From: an uncultured Clostridia bacterium
GTDB lineage: Bacteria; Bacillota; Clostridia; Lachnospirales; Lachnospiraceae
Assembly (NCBI GenBank): GCA_946405675.1
Contig: CAMJIC010000002.1
Span: 1 to 32,082 of the forward strand
DNA length: 32,082 nucleotides
Reading direction: 5' to 3'
The position numbers and the translations under genes are program-made. Positions 18,133-26,744 of the stretch are shown here, one piece after another. Under the pieces are notes generated by a model, which was given only the letters and a program-made list of their open reading frames with translations, did no database searches and was not told the DNA's origin. How positions within the stretch are numbered: position 1 is the stretch's first letter; each line of letters opens with the position of its first letter.

Positions 18133-19650
18133 TCAATGACAGTACGCCGGGGCTGATGCCATCTTCCTGCCGATCATCTCATCGATCCGATCCAGATAGT
18201 TCCGGATATCTTTTACATTCTCAATCCGTTCGATCCGTCCGTCTCCGGTCACGATTTTCGTGGAGCCGGACGCGCCAAGGGCAAGTATACACTCAACCTC
18301 TTCCATTATCAAGATATTATAGAGGCCGGCTTTCCCTGATTTTGCATACCCTACGTTTTCAAAATTCCCGGCCATGTTCTTCTGCCGATACAGATAATAG
18401 GGCGACATCCCAAGCCTTCCGCAAGCCTCCTCGCACAGCTCCATGATCCTGTCGGAGGCATGGAAGGAGATCTTCTCGTATTCATCCATATGGAGCGCCA
18501 GCCTGGCCGCTCTCTTCAGCGCAAGGGCATGCACCGTGACATCATCCGGATCCATCGCCTCGATCATCTGCATGGTATGGGTCACTTCCTCCAGCCCTTC
18601 TCCCGGGAGCCCGACAATCAGATCCATGTTGATGTTATCAAACCCCAAAGCCCTTGCCGTCTCAAAAGCACGCACAGTGTCCTCCACCGTATGTCTGCGC
18701 CCGATCAGATCCAACGTCTTCTGGTTCATGGTCTGCGGATTGACGCTGATCCGGGTAACCGGATGCCCGCGCAGCACCTGCAGCTTCTCCCTGGTGATGC
18801 TGTCCGGCCTTCCTGCTTCCACCGTGAATTCCAGCACACCGGACAGATCAAAATTGTCTTCCACCGCGCAAAGCAGCCGGTCCATCTGCCGCTCGCTCAG
18901 CGTGGTAGGCGTGCCTCCGCCCACATAGATTGTGTGCAGCGGCTTCCCGGAAAAGAAATCCCTGCATGAGCGCATTTCCAAAAGGAGTGCGTCCAGGTAT
19001 TCATCCACCCTGTCCTTCCAGACGTTCAGGGGGCTGGAAGAAAAGGAACAGTACAGGCAGATGCTCGGGCAGAATGGAATCCCGATGTAAAGACTGTAGC
19101 CGTCTCCCGCACCGATCCCTCTCAGGATCCTGCGCTCCCTTTGCGCGATCCGCACCGCAAGGTCTGCCTTGCCCGGACTCACATAATACCGCTCCTGCAT
19201 CTGCTCCCTCGCCCGGGAGGCTCCCTCCGGAAGAAGCTGCATCGCCAGCTTGACCGGACGGATCCCTGTCAGGCTGCCCCACGGAAGATCCCTGCCGCAA
19301 AGCTTCCGCAGCATCTCATAGAGATTGCGCTTGACCTGGTTCTTCACGGTGCTCCTGTCAGCTCCCTCAGGAAGAGCCACGTTCCTGGTCTCAAAAACCG
19401 AAGGCATGAGGACAGATTCATCCGTTACGCCGGCCTCCTCCGCATCTTCCCTTTCCCGGCAGAGCTGAAGGAAGACGCGTTCCGGATCGATCCTTGCTTC
19501 GACGATGAGATCCGCCTGCGCTGCCCCGTCCTCCCCCGGATCCAGGACTTTCGTCCGGATCCCCTGAAAGAAGGCAATCACAAGCGTATAGACATCGTAT
19601 TCATAGCTCCTGTCATTCATGATGATCGCGATCTGTGAGATCTTCGTCAT
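18133..19650 (-). CDS. hemZ: Coproporphyrinogen dehydrogenase HemZ (radical SAM)
   Basis: A 505-residue radical SAM protein of the oxygen-independent coproporphyrinogen III oxidase family, which would convert coproporphyrinogen III to protoporphyrinogen IX. The [4Fe-4S]-binding CxxxCxxC motif is at about residues 194-201 (FCPSICLYCSFSS), followed by YVGGGTPTTL, characteristic of the HemN/HemZ group. The extra N-terminal domain of about 180 residues distinguishes HemZ from HemN. GGAG six bases upstream supports the ATG at 19648-19650. HemZ-like proteins often occur in organisms without complete heme synthesis, so the physiological reaction is uncertain. Some members of this family are HemW-like heme chaperones, but the N-terminal extension argues for HemZ. 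Confidence 0.9.
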   Translation of the reverse strand: MTKISQIAIIMNDRSYEYDVYTLVIAFFQGIRTKVLDPGEDGAAQADLIVEARIDPERVFLQLCREREDAEEAGVTDESVLMPSVFETRNVALPEGADRSTVKNQVKRNLYEMLRKLCGRDLPWGSLTGIRPVKLAMQLLPEGASRAREQMQERYYVSPGKADLAVRIAQRERRILRGIGAGDGYSLYIGIPFCPSICLYCSFSSSPLNVWKDRVDEYLDALLLEMRSCRDFFSGKPLHTIYVGGGTPTTLSERQMDRLLCAVEDNFDLSGVLEFTVEAGRPDSITREKLQVLRGHPVTRISVNPQTMNQKTLDLIGRRHTVEDTVRAFETARALGFDNINMDLIVGLPGEGLEEVTHTMQMIEAMDPDDVTVHALALKRAARLALHMDEYEKISFHASDRIMELCEEACGRLGMSPYYLYRQKNMAGNFENVGYAKSGKAGLYNILIMEEVECILALGASGSTKIVTGDGRIERIENVKDIRNYLDRIDEMIGRKMASAPAYCH

Positions 19651-19743
19651 AGGCATCTCCTTTTTGGCTCCCGGTATATGCACGCCATGATGATACCTGG
19701 CTGCCGCAAATCACACCTCAGCCAGCAATCCGGCTTATGGCGA

Positions 19744-19767
19744 TAAAACAAGGCAGCCGCGGCTGCC
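19744..19767 (-). terminator. Probable terminator of apt-RSH-hydrolase unit
   Basis: The self-complementary GGCAGCCGCGGCTGCC at 19752-19767 is followed on the minus strand by TTGTTTTATCG. It begins 10 bases after the hydrolase stop codon and separates this unit from hemZ-aspS. Confidence 0.75.
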
Positions 19768-19776
19768 CTGTCCATT

Positions 19777-20409
19777 TTACTGTAGAAAATAATTATTCCG
19801 TCTTTCGTATCCGATGGTTGTCTCAGGCCCATGTCCGGGATACACAACCGTATCATCAGGAAGGGCCAGCAGCTTTTCCCGGATTGACCCGATCAGCTGA
19901 TCCAGATCCCCGCCCGGAAAGTCACTTCTTCCGATGGAGCCCCGAAACAGCGTGTCTCCGGTAAACACAACCTTTGCCTCCGGGAAATAATAGCACCCGC
20001 CCCCCGGCGTATGTCCTGGCGTAAGGAGCGCAGTCATGTCAGTCCCGAGGAAGGGACAATGCTGGCCATCCACAAAAAACATGTCGCCTTCAATTACCCG
20101 AGGTGCGCCGAGGGAGGACGAAAGGTTATACTGGATGGAAATGACGACCTCTTCCTCTTCCTTCATGAGATAGGTCTTGATCCCGTATTCCCTTCTTAAT
20201 TCATTGACTGATCCAAAATGATCATCATGTCCATGCGTCAGGAGGATTGCTTTCGGCACAAGCTTCCGCTTCCTGATCTTTGCAATGATCTGCTCCGCAC
20301 CGTCGGAAGGATCGATCACGATGCATTCCGCTGTCTCCTCATTCCAGAAAAGGTACGTATTGGTCGGCAGCATCCCAAGCTCCATGCACAAAGTCCCGAA
20401 CTTTGCCAT
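19777..20409 (-). CDS. Metallo-beta-lactamase-fold hydrolase (glyoxalase-II-like)
   Basis: A 210-residue cytoplasmic metallohydrolase. The metal-binding motif HGHDDH is at residues 59-64 (LLTHGHDDHFG), followed by GHTPGG near 131, FTGDTLFRGSIGRSD near 150 and PGHGPETT near 190. This set matches the short GloB-like group found in clostridia beside RSH genes. It starts five bases after the RSH stop, so it is translated from the same message. Its length is shorter than true glyoxalase II (about 250 residues), and the C-terminal substrate-binding domain for glutathione thioesters is absent, so a different thioester is likely. The physiological substrate is not known. Confidence 0.88.
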   Translation of the reverse strand: MAKFGTLCMELGMLPTNTYLFWNEETAECIVIDPSDGAEQIIAKIRKRKLVPKAILLTHGHDDHFGSVNELRREYGIKTYLMKEEEEVVISIQYNLSSSLGAPRVIEGDMFFVDGQHCPFLGTDMTALLTPGHTPGGGCYYFPEAKVVFTGDTLFRGSIGRSDFPGGDLDQLIGSIREKLLALPDDTVVYPGHGPETTIGYERRNNYFLQ

Positions 20410-20414
20410 ATTCT

Positions 20415-22796
20415 CTACCCCGCTGTTCTTCTGATGTCGATCACGCTCTCCACCTGCCGGATCTTCCCCACCAGGTCCGCGAGCGCATCCCGTCCGGAAA
20501 CCTGGAATTCATAGGAGATCGTCACCGTCCCGCTCTTGCTCATCCTGGAGGATATGCTGCGCACATCGATGTGCCGCTCCGTAAAGATCTTTGTAATGTC
20601 TACCAGAAGGCCGGTCCTGTTATGCGCAAAAATCCGGATCTCGGCATAATACAGCTTTCCGCCGTCCCCGTTATCCTTCAGCGCATTCTTCGACCACTCC
20701 ACCTCGATCAGGCGGGCGCGCTCCTCCTCCGGAAGCCCTGTCACATTCTCGCAGTCCTTCCTGTGGACCGTAACGCCTCTTCCCCGCGTAATGAATCCGA
20801 CGATGTCATCCCCCGGAACCGGGCTGCAGCACTTGGACAGGCGCACGGATACATCTTCCATCCCCCGCACGATGATCCCGGTTCGTGACCGCGTGGCCTT
20901 CGGACGCTCTCCCTTCGGGCCATGGCTGAGAATATCCTCGTCCGTCAGAGCCTTTGCGCGATCCCTGGCAGCGCATTCCTGCAGCTTATTGACGATCTGG
21001 CCTTCCTTCAGGCCGCCATGTCCGATCGCCGCCAGCACACTCTCCCAGTCCTTAAATCCGTATTTCCTGGTGACGCTTTCCGTATACTCCGGTTTCAGCA
21101 GCTCCGGAAGGCTCAGGCCCTTTGCCTTGCAGAAAGCAGAGAGCATCTCCTTTCCGCGGATGATATTGTCTTCCTTGTTCTCATGCTTGAACCACTGATT
21201 GATCTTATTTTTCGCCTGCGTGCTCCGGACAATCTTCAGCCAGTCCGCGCTGGGTCCCTTCGAATTCTGGCTGGTAATGATCTCGATCCGGTCACCGTTC
21301 TGGATCTGGTAATCAATGGTGACAAGCCGCCCGTTGACCCGGGCGCCGACCATATTGTTGCCCACCGCCGAATGAATGCTGTATGCAAAATCGATCGGCG
21401 TCGATCCGTTCGGAAGGGTCTTCACATCTCCTGTCGGTGTAAAGCAGTAAACACTGTCATTGAACAGGTTCAGGTCACTCTTGAGCAGGGAAAGGAACTC
21501 TTTATTGTCCGATTCCTGCTGCCACTCCAGGATCTGCCGAAGCCAGGTAAGCTTCTCTTCCTCCTGCTTCTGGCTGCTGACCTTCTTCCCGTCTGAGGCC
21601 TCTTTGTACTTCCAGTGGGCAGCGATACCATATTCCGCCACCCGGTGCATGTCGAAGGTCCGGATCTGGATCTCAAACGGGGTACCCCCCGGCCCGATCA
21701 GAGTCGTGTGAAGCGACTGATACATGTTCTCCTTCGGCATCGCGATGTAATCCTTGAACCGCCCCGGCACAGGCTTGTACATCTCATGGATCACGCCCAG
21801 CGCCCCATAGCAGTCCCTGACCGTATCCACGATGATGCGGACCGCAAACAGATCATAGATCTGGTCGATCGACTTGCCCTGGTTCACCATCTTTTTGTAA
21901 ATGGAAAACAGGTGCTTCGCGCGCCCATATATCTCCGCATGGATTCCTGCCTTGCTGACATGGACTTCGACATTGCGCACGATCTCATCGATGAACGCCT
22001 GACGCTCTCCCTTTTTCAGGGAAACCTTCTCCACAAGGTCATAATAGACCTCGGGCTCCAGGTACTTCAGGGACAGGTCATCCAGCTCCACCTTGATCTT
22101 GCTGATACCAAGGCGCTGCGCGATCGGAGCATAGATCTCCCTGGTCTCCCTCGCTTTCTCCTTCTGCTTCTCCGGGCGCATGTACTGCAGCGTGCGCATG
22201 TTATGCAGACGGTCCGCAAGCTTGATCAGGATGACCCGGATATCCTTCGCCATCGCCAGGAACATCTTCCTCAGGTTCTCCGCCTGCGTGTCCAGCTTAT
22301 CCGAGGAATAATTCAGTCTTCCCAGCTTTGTCACCCCGTCTACCAGAAGGGCGACCTCAGGGCCAAACTGCGCCTTGATCTCTTCCTCCGTCATGATCGT
22401 GTCTTCCACGACATCATGGAGCAGGCCGGACACAATGGTCTCCTTATCCAGCTCCAGGTCCGCAAGGATGATCGCAACGCACAGCGGATGGATGATATAA
22501 GGCTCTCCTGATTTCCTCTTCTGATCCTTATGGGCATCATAGGCGATCCGGTAAGCCTTTTCGATCATGGAAATATCATCGGACGGATGGTACTTCCTGA
22601 TTCCGGCTACCAGCTCTCCGTAAAGCTCCTCCGGGCTGGTGAAATCATGCATCGTCTTCGCGGAGGCGTCCGCCCGGCGGATCTGGAACCTCTCTGCATC
22701 AGAAAGCTTCCGGCCTTCTGTGACAGAATCCGGAATCTCCTCCCTGTAATTCAGTTTTGTCCCGGCATCTGGCGCCGTCAACCTGTCTTCCGCCAT
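20415..22796 (-). CDS. relA: Bifunctional (p)ppGpp synthetase/hydrolase, RelA/SpoT homologue
   Basis: A 793-residue RSH that makes and degrades the stringent-response alarmone. In order: an N-terminal extension of about 75 residues; the HD hydrolase domain with intact LLHDVVEDT and KLADRLHNMRTL; the synthetase domain (FSIYKKMVNQGK, YDLFAVRIIVD, YQSLHTTLIGPGG); a TGS domain (VYCFTPTGDVKTLPNGSTPI); a zinc-finger-like part with CCSPVPGDDIVGF; and a C-terminal ACT domain. Both catalytic halves look intact, so it should be bifunctional. I chose the ATG at 22794-22796 over a TTG seven codons upstream; AGG six bases before it is weak. It lies 153 bases downstream of apt, with a remarkable hairpin between, and five bases before the hydrolase gene. 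Confidence 0.96.
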   Translation of the reverse strand: MAEDRLTAPDAGTKLNYREEIPDSVTEGRKLSDAERFQIRRADASAKTMHDFTSPEELYGELVAGIRKYHPSDDISMIEKAYRIAYDAHKDQKRKSGEPYIIHPLCVAIILADLELDKETIVSGLLHDVVEDTIMTEEEIKAQFGPEVALLVDGVTKLGRLNYSSDKLDTQAENLRKMFLAMAKDIRVILIKLADRLHNMRTLQYMRPEKQKEKARETREIYAPIAQRLGISKIKVELDDLSLKYLEPEVYYDLVEKVSLKKGERQAFIDEIVRNVEVHVSKAGIHAEIYGRAKHLFSIYKKMVNQGKSIDQIYDLFAVRIIVDTVRDCYGALGVIHEMYKPVPGRFKDYIAMPKENMYQSLHTTLIGPGGTPFEIQIRTFDMHRVAEYGIAAHWKYKEASDGKKVSSQKQEEEKLTWLRQILEWQQESDNKEFLSLLKSDLNLFNDSVYCFTPTGDVKTLPNGSTPIDFAYSIHSAVGNNMVGARVNGRLVTIDYQIQNGDRIEIITSQNSKGPSADWLKIVRSTQAKNKINQWFKHENKEDNIIRGKEMLSAFCKAKGLSLPELLKPEYTESVTRKYGFKDWESVLAAIGHGGLKEGQIVNKLQECAARDRAKALTDEDILSHGPKGERPKATRSRTGIIVRGMEDVSVRLSKCCSPVPGDDIVGFITRGRGVTVHRKDCENVTGLPEEERARLIEVEWSKNALKDNGDGGKLYYAEIRIFAHNRTGLLVDITKIFTERHIDVRSISSRMSKSGTVTISYEFQVSGRDALADLVGKIRQVESVIDIRRTAG

Positions 22797-22883
22797 ACAA
22801 GACCTGCCCGAAATCAATTAAGAGCATTTAGCAGCTGTTCAGAACCTGTTCGGAACAGCTACAGCATTTTCTTTATTGTCCAT

Positions 22884-22948
22884 AACGATTCACCACCCCC
22901 GCCGCGCAGAACACAAGCGTTCTGCGCGGCGGGGGATGCCGAATCGTT
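22884..22948. repeat. Very long GC-rich hairpin between apt and the RSH gene
   Basis: A perfect 17-bp inner stem (22896-22912 with 22919-22935, six-base loop) is extended by an 8-bp outer stem AACGATTC/GAATCGTT (22884-22891 with 22941-22948). It is followed by TTTTTATTT on the plus strand only. Both flanking genes are on the minus strand, where no T-tract follows. Confidence 0.9.
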
Positions 22949-22949
22949 T

Positions 22950-23477
22950 TTATTTCCCATCATAGGAAATGACAGACTTCACGTCATATCCTTCCAGCTT
23001 CTGCCTGCCGTTCAGTCCGGCAAGCTCCATCAGGAAAACGCACTTCTCCACTGTGCCGCCAAGCTTCTCGATCAGCTTCACTGCCGCGGCAACCGTCCCG
23101 CCCGTCGCGATCAGGTCATCCACCACCACGACCTTCTGGCCCGGCTTGATGGAATCCTTATGCATCTCGATCGTAGCGCTGCCATATTCCAGGTCATAGG
23201 TCTGCTCAATGGTCTCACAGGGAAGCTTGCCCTTCTTCCTCACCAGAACGAACGGTTTATGCAGATTATATGCCAAAGGCATTCCGAATATAAATCCGCG
23301 CGACTCCAGTCCCACGATCACATCCACGTCCTCCGGAGCGCCGATCAGCTTCTGCATCTCATCGATCGCAAGCTTAAGCCCGTCTGCATCCGCCAGTACG
23401 CTTGTCACATCACGGAACATGATCCCTGGCTCCGGAAAATCCGGAATTGTCCTTACATAATCTTCCACTTTTTTCAT
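22950..23477 (-). CDS. apt: Adenine phosphoribosyltransferase
   Basis: A 175-residue purine-salvage enzyme that makes AMP from adenine and PRPP. The start MKKVEDYVRTIPDFPEPGIM and FRDVTSV are classic Apt sequence, GLESRGFIFG lies in the middle, and the PRPP-binding motif VVVVDDLIATGGT is at about 122-134. The length is normal. GGAGG lies 11 bases before the ATG, a rather long spacing. It has its own promoter and a leader of about 155 bases, and is followed by the RSH gene, a pairing common in clostridia and suggestive of shared purine-nucleotide control. Confidence 0.96.
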   Translation of the reverse strand: MKKVEDYVRTIPDFPEPGIMFRDVTSVLADADGLKLAIDEMQKLIGAPEDVDVIVGLESRGFIFGMPLAYNLHKPFVLVRKKGKLPCETIEQTYDLEYGSATIEMHKDSIKPGQKVVVVDDLIATGGTVAAAVKLIEKLGGTVEKCVFLMELAGLNGRQKLEGYDVKSVISYDGK

Positions 23478-23583
23478 AGTTCAGACATCCTCCGCGTTTG
23501 TCGCTGATAGAATCATAGCAATTTCACCGTATCTTACATCCTCATCCGGCCGCTTTGCTTCCGCCGCGAACCGTACCCTGTCA

Positions 23584-23605
23584 GCCGGGCAGTCTCATGC
23601 CCGGC
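23584..23605 (-). other. Stem-loop in the apt leader
   Basis: GCCGGGC (23584-23590 on the plus strand) pairs with GCCCGGC (23599-23605) around an 8-base loop, inside the predicted 155-base leader of apt. No T-tract follows, so it is not a simple terminator; I could not match the leader to a known riboswitch. Confidence 0.55.
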
Positions 23606-23638
23606 GCCGGGAGATTCCGAATGTAAAACACGTAAGTC

Positions 23639-23667
23639 AGTATATCATCTGCAGGTTTTCGATGCAA
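23639..23667 (-). promoter_or_regulatory. Promoter of apt
   Basis: On the minus strand TTGCAT (-35, 23662-23667), a 17-base spacer and TATACT (-10, 23639-23644). The -35 begins only six bases after the upstream TPM-protein stop codon. Confidence 0.82.
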
Positions 23668-23673
23668 TATTCG

Positions 23674-25275
23674 TCAGAAGGATCCGCTGGTGTGGGAGCT
23701 TCCGCTGGAGGAATGGCCGCCAGCTCCGCCGCCGGAGCTGCTCTTCTCCCTCGGGCTGTAGACCCGCGATACAAGGGTCCGGATGTACCGGTCTTCCCGC
23801 CTGGTGAACTTCATCTTGCTGCCTGACACATAGACAGAAGCGTTCTGTGCCTCCTGCGTGTCCTTCATCGAAGCACGCATCAGGGCTGCGATCCCGTAGC
23901 CAAAGAGCACAGCCAGGACAATCGGGGCAATGATGCCGATCATCCGTCCCATCCCACTGTACTTAAAGCTGTAGACATGCCCTTTGGAGGCAAGGTCCAG
24001 CTCATCTTCCACGCTGTCCAGGAAATCGCCGATACCGGTGTTCCACTGGTTTTCCCTGAAATCATCCACAAAATGGTCGCGGATCATTTCCTGGGAGGCC
24101 GGGTTGAACGCCCAGTCCGCATAGCTTCCCGTTACGCAGATGTCATACTTCCGGTTGTCAAATGAAACCGTCAGGATGATGCTGTCCTTCCATGCTTCAT
24201 TCGCGTTTTCCGCATGGCTTGCCTTCTTGTCGGTTGCCCCGACCCCGAGGGAATATCCGGCCCAGATCTCCTCGCTCAGGGATTGCATGTTTCCGGTCCA
24301 GGTAAAACGGCTACTGCTGTCCAGAAGCACCACATACACCCCGACATCATATTTGTCCGTAAGCTCCTGCGCCTTCCGGGTATATGCCTGCTCCTGCGCA
24401 TCCGTGAGCTTATCTGCCTGGTCTGTTACGGGGGGGAGCCCCTTGTTCCACCTGTCCGGAGCGATACTGTATACCGGAAGCTCCAGGTCTGACTGCACAA
24501 ACGTATAACGGTACTTGCCGTAGACGCCGGTGATCCGGTTCCCGTCAACCGTTCCGGTGAACTGATTGCCCCGGTGGTCGGTAAATGTGTACTTCGTTCC
24601 CTCCAGCTTCCAGCGGATGGAAAATGCCGCCATGTTGAACATGAATACGCCGGTTCCGTCATCGTTCATCGCGATGTAATCGAGCTTCCAGACCGAAGAA
24701 TCCTCGGTAATGCCGGATGCGCCGCTGACCACTTCCCGGGCAGTCACGTCATAGACCACCGGGCCGCTGCCGGTACGGATCGAGGCGAGGTCCACCGGGT
24801 CCTGAGCAGTCTGCACGCTGTCGTTCACCTGGCTGTTTTCGTCCGCCTGCGTGCCCGACGCCCCATCGGAACTGTCCGCCGTATTGGCAGCCTGGGACAC
24901 GAGGCCATCCTTCTGGGCATCCTGTGCCTTTACATAGACGTAATCATAGTCCATGTACTCTGCTTCGATCCGCCCATTTTCCAGTGTTCCGGTTCCCTTT
25001 TCCCCTTCCTCATCCTGAAAGCTCAGGTTCGTCCCGTCAAGCTCCCAGTCCAAGGTATAAATATTGTCATTGAACCGGATCTCTCCGCTGCCGTCCTCGT
25101 TCAGAAGGAGATATTCTCCTTCACAGGTATAACTGTCGTCCCCTTTTGTGCACTCAGCCGCGTCATATCTGCCCTGTGCCTCCTCCATGCTTCCCGCAAA
25201 AGCAAATGCCGGGATGGAAAGGCTGATAATAATCACTGCGGCCAGTACTGACCAGATCTCTTTCACTCTCTTCAT
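23674..25275 (-). CDS. Secreted/membrane TPM-domain protein with two N-terminal beta repeats
   Basis: A 533-residue protein with a signal peptide (SVLAAVIIISLSIPAFAFA). Residues 55-117 and 199-261 are two copies of one beta-rich module (YLLLNEDGSGEIRF... and YIAMNDDGTGVFMF...). A TPM (TLP18.3/Psb32/MOLO-1) domain follows at about 290-440 (GLPPVTDQADKLTDAQEQAY, then VGVYVVLLDSS). A membrane helix lies at about 448-466 (IIAPIVLAVLFGYGIAAL), and the tail ends in a Gly/Ser/His-rich stretch (GGGAGGHSSSGSSHTSGSF) typical of bacterial TPM proteins. The domain would face outside. AAGGAGG overlaps the stop of the zinc-ribbon gene 12 bases upstream, so the two are coupled. The function of bacterial TPM proteins is not settled; phosphatase and chaperone roles have been proposed for relatives. 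Confidence 0.88.
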   Translation of the reverse strand: MKRVKEIWSVLAAVIIISLSIPAFAFAGSMEEAQGRYDAAECTKGDDSYTCEGEYLLLNEDGSGEIRFNDNIYTLDWELDGTNLSFQDEEGEKGTGTLENGRIEAEYMDYDYVYVKAQDAQKDGLVSQAANTADSSDGASGTQADENSQVNDSVQTAQDPVDLASIRTGSGPVVYDVTAREVVSGASGITEDSSVWKLDYIAMNDDGTGVFMFNMAAFSIRWKLEGTKYTFTDHRGNQFTGTVDGNRITGVYGKYRYTFVQSDLELPVYSIAPDRWNKGLPPVTDQADKLTDAQEQAYTRKAQELTDKYDVGVYVVLLDSSSRFTWTGNMQSLSEEIWAGYSLGVGATDKKASHAENANEAWKDSIILTVSFDNRKYDICVTGSYADWAFNPASQEMIRDHFVDDFRENQWNTGIGDFLDSVEDELDLASKGHVYSFKYSGMGRMIGIIAPIVLAVLFGYGIAALMRASMKDTQEAQNASVYVSGSKMKFTRREDRYIRTLVSRVYSPREKSSSGGGAGGHSSSGSSHTSGSF

Positions 25276-25287
25276 AGCCGCCCCTCC

Positions 25288-26457
25288 TTACAGCCATCCC
25301 AGGATAAGCTGGACGATCAGGTAAAACAGGATAAACAAAGCGCCGGCGCTGCCTCCAAACAAGGCGAAGAACCTGCCCTTGTCAACCGGGAGGTCTCCGA
25401 CGAACTTGCCGGTCTCCCCGTTCATCGCGTAGAGATAATTGTTTCCGTTCCAGGCCACCTTCAGGATATATACCGGCAGGAGCGCGTAATGCACCTGCCC
25501 TTTTTCAAATGCAACCTGGCTTCCGAAGGGAAGCACACTGGTGTAAGGCCCCTTGCGCGCGTCCATGAACGCGATATTCTGGGCGCTCGCAACCGCCCGG
25601 TTCTTCGCCCTTTCCGCGCTTTCCTCGATCGAGACATCACTGCGGTCTGCAAGGTATCCCGGCAGATAGGACGTAGAAAATGTCTGCATCTGAGAGTAGT
25701 CGAACGGTTCCAGGCTGTCCATCAGGTCATCCGGCATATTGCGGGATGCATCCGCGGGGATCATCTCAAATCCCAGCTCCAGGCTCCGCCGGATCGAGAA
25801 CTGCCTTGTCCTTGTCACGATGTAGTCCCCCTCCCGGTTGGAAGTCTTTATCTCGCCAAGGAAGGAGTAATCGCCGCTGACATGGCTGTCAAACAGCCAG
25901 AAGGGAACATAGATCCCCCTCAGCTTCTCGACAGTGCTCTGCTGCGCAAAGGTCTTCGGAAGCAGGATCTTTCCCTTGCAATGCTTCTTGTAGGCTTCCA
26001 TCGCCGCATTCTGATCCAGCTTAAACGGAATGATGTACTGCGGCCGCCTGTCGCCGCTCAGCTGAGCCGGAATGATGGTCGGGTTCGAGCAGTACGGACA
26101 GGATGTCGCCGCCGTAGACCTGTCCGCCAGGATCTCGCCTCCGCAGCTCGGGCAGGAATATACCACCATATTCGCGGAATCCTCGCCCCAGTCCGCAGGA
26201 ATTGTAGAGGAATCCCATTTTCCCCCGACCCGGATCTCATCCTCTTTCCGCCTCAGGACATCCGCCTCCTGCTCAGCGTCAAACTCAACCTTCTGCTTGC
26301 CTGCCCCCGGCTCGGACTGATCGCCATACATCCTGGCAATCTCATCCGGGGAATAGGAAGACAGGCAATATTCACACCTCAGTTTTCCGCTTGCAGAGTC
26401 AAAATGCAGCGGCCCCCCGCACGATGGACATTTGTAATTCACTGTTTGCTGTGCCAT
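25288..26457 (-). CDS. Double zinc-ribbon protein with a C-terminal membrane anchor
   Basis: The 389-residue protein starts with a zinc ribbon (C10, C13, C28, C31: YKCPSCGG...LRCEYC) and has a second at C102, C105, C120, C123 (SCPSCGGEIL...CPYC). A central region of about 200 residues without a recognised fold includes IYVPFWLFDSHVSGDY and YLPGYLADRSDVS. One hydrophobic helix closes the protein (ALFILFYLIVQLILGWL). This is the type annotated as TFIIB-type zinc-ribbon protein in clostridia, often beside TPM or virion-core-like genes. GGAG lies six bases before the ATG. It is the first gene of a two-gene unit with the TPM protein. A membrane quality-control or vesicle-like role is speculation; the function is unknown. 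Confidence 0.82.
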   Translation of the reverse strand: MAQQTVNYKCPSCGGPLHFDSASGKLRCEYCLSSYSPDEIARMYGDQSEPGAGKQKVEFDAEQEADVLRRKEDEIRVGGKWDSSTIPADWGEDSANMVVYSCPSCGGEILADRSTAATSCPYCSNPTIIPAQLSGDRRPQYIIPFKLDQNAAMEAYKKHCKGKILLPKTFAQQSTVEKLRGIYVPFWLFDSHVSGDYSFLGEIKTSNREGDYIVTRTRQFSIRRSLELGFEMIPADASRNMPDDLMDSLEPFDYSQMQTFSTSYLPGYLADRSDVSIEESAERAKNRAVASAQNIAFMDARKGPYTSVLPFGSQVAFEKGQVHYALLPVYILKVAWNGNNYLYAMNGETGKFVGDLPVDKGRFFALFGGSAGALFILFYLIVQLILGWL

Positions 26458-26570
26458 ACACTTCTCCTCAATGCCAAAACCCGCCCTGAGACAAGGGCAT
26501 CTGCTTGAAACGAGACAATCCGGTATCCGCCCGGTCTTTGCCGGCGGCCTCGCGGATTCGCTCTGAGTCT

Positions 26571-26576
26571 GTTATA
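26571..26576 (-). promoter_or_regulatory. Possible extended -10 promoter of the zinc-ribbon/TPM unit
   Basis: TGGTATAAC on the minus strand gives a TATAAC -10 (26571-26576) preceded by TGG, as in an extended -10 element. There is no convincing -35. It would give a leader of roughly 110 bases. Confidence 0.35.
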
Positions 26577-26642
26577 CCACATGGAAGCGGTTCATGGGAA
26601 TGCTCCTGCGGATAGATTCGGGGAGAGACCTCTCCTGCGGTT

Positions 26643-26730
26643 ACAAGTCACACCCCTGCCAGCGTAACTGTCCACTTCCCGGCTGGGCAGTGAACAGTAA
26701 CACTGGCAGGTCCGTGGCAGGGGCGTAACA
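26643..26730 (-). repeat. Long imperfect hairpin downstream of truA, related to the element at 27976
   Basis: A 22-base arm (26655-26676) pairs with 26689-26710 with few mismatches around a 12-base loop, and CCCCTGCCA/TGGCAGGGG adds a competing outer pairing. It is flanked by CAAGTCAC on the left and GGGGCGTAACATGCAGC on the right; the same flanks, slightly changed, occur at 27978-28024. It begins about 15 bases after the truA stop. Confidence 0.7.
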
Positions 26731-26744
26731 TGCAGCGTCAGGCG

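Noticed and set aside
23478-23632. apt leader considered as a purine, PRPP or ppGpp riboswitch
   Set aside because: One strong hairpin is present, but I could not match the conserved cores of these riboswitch classes.
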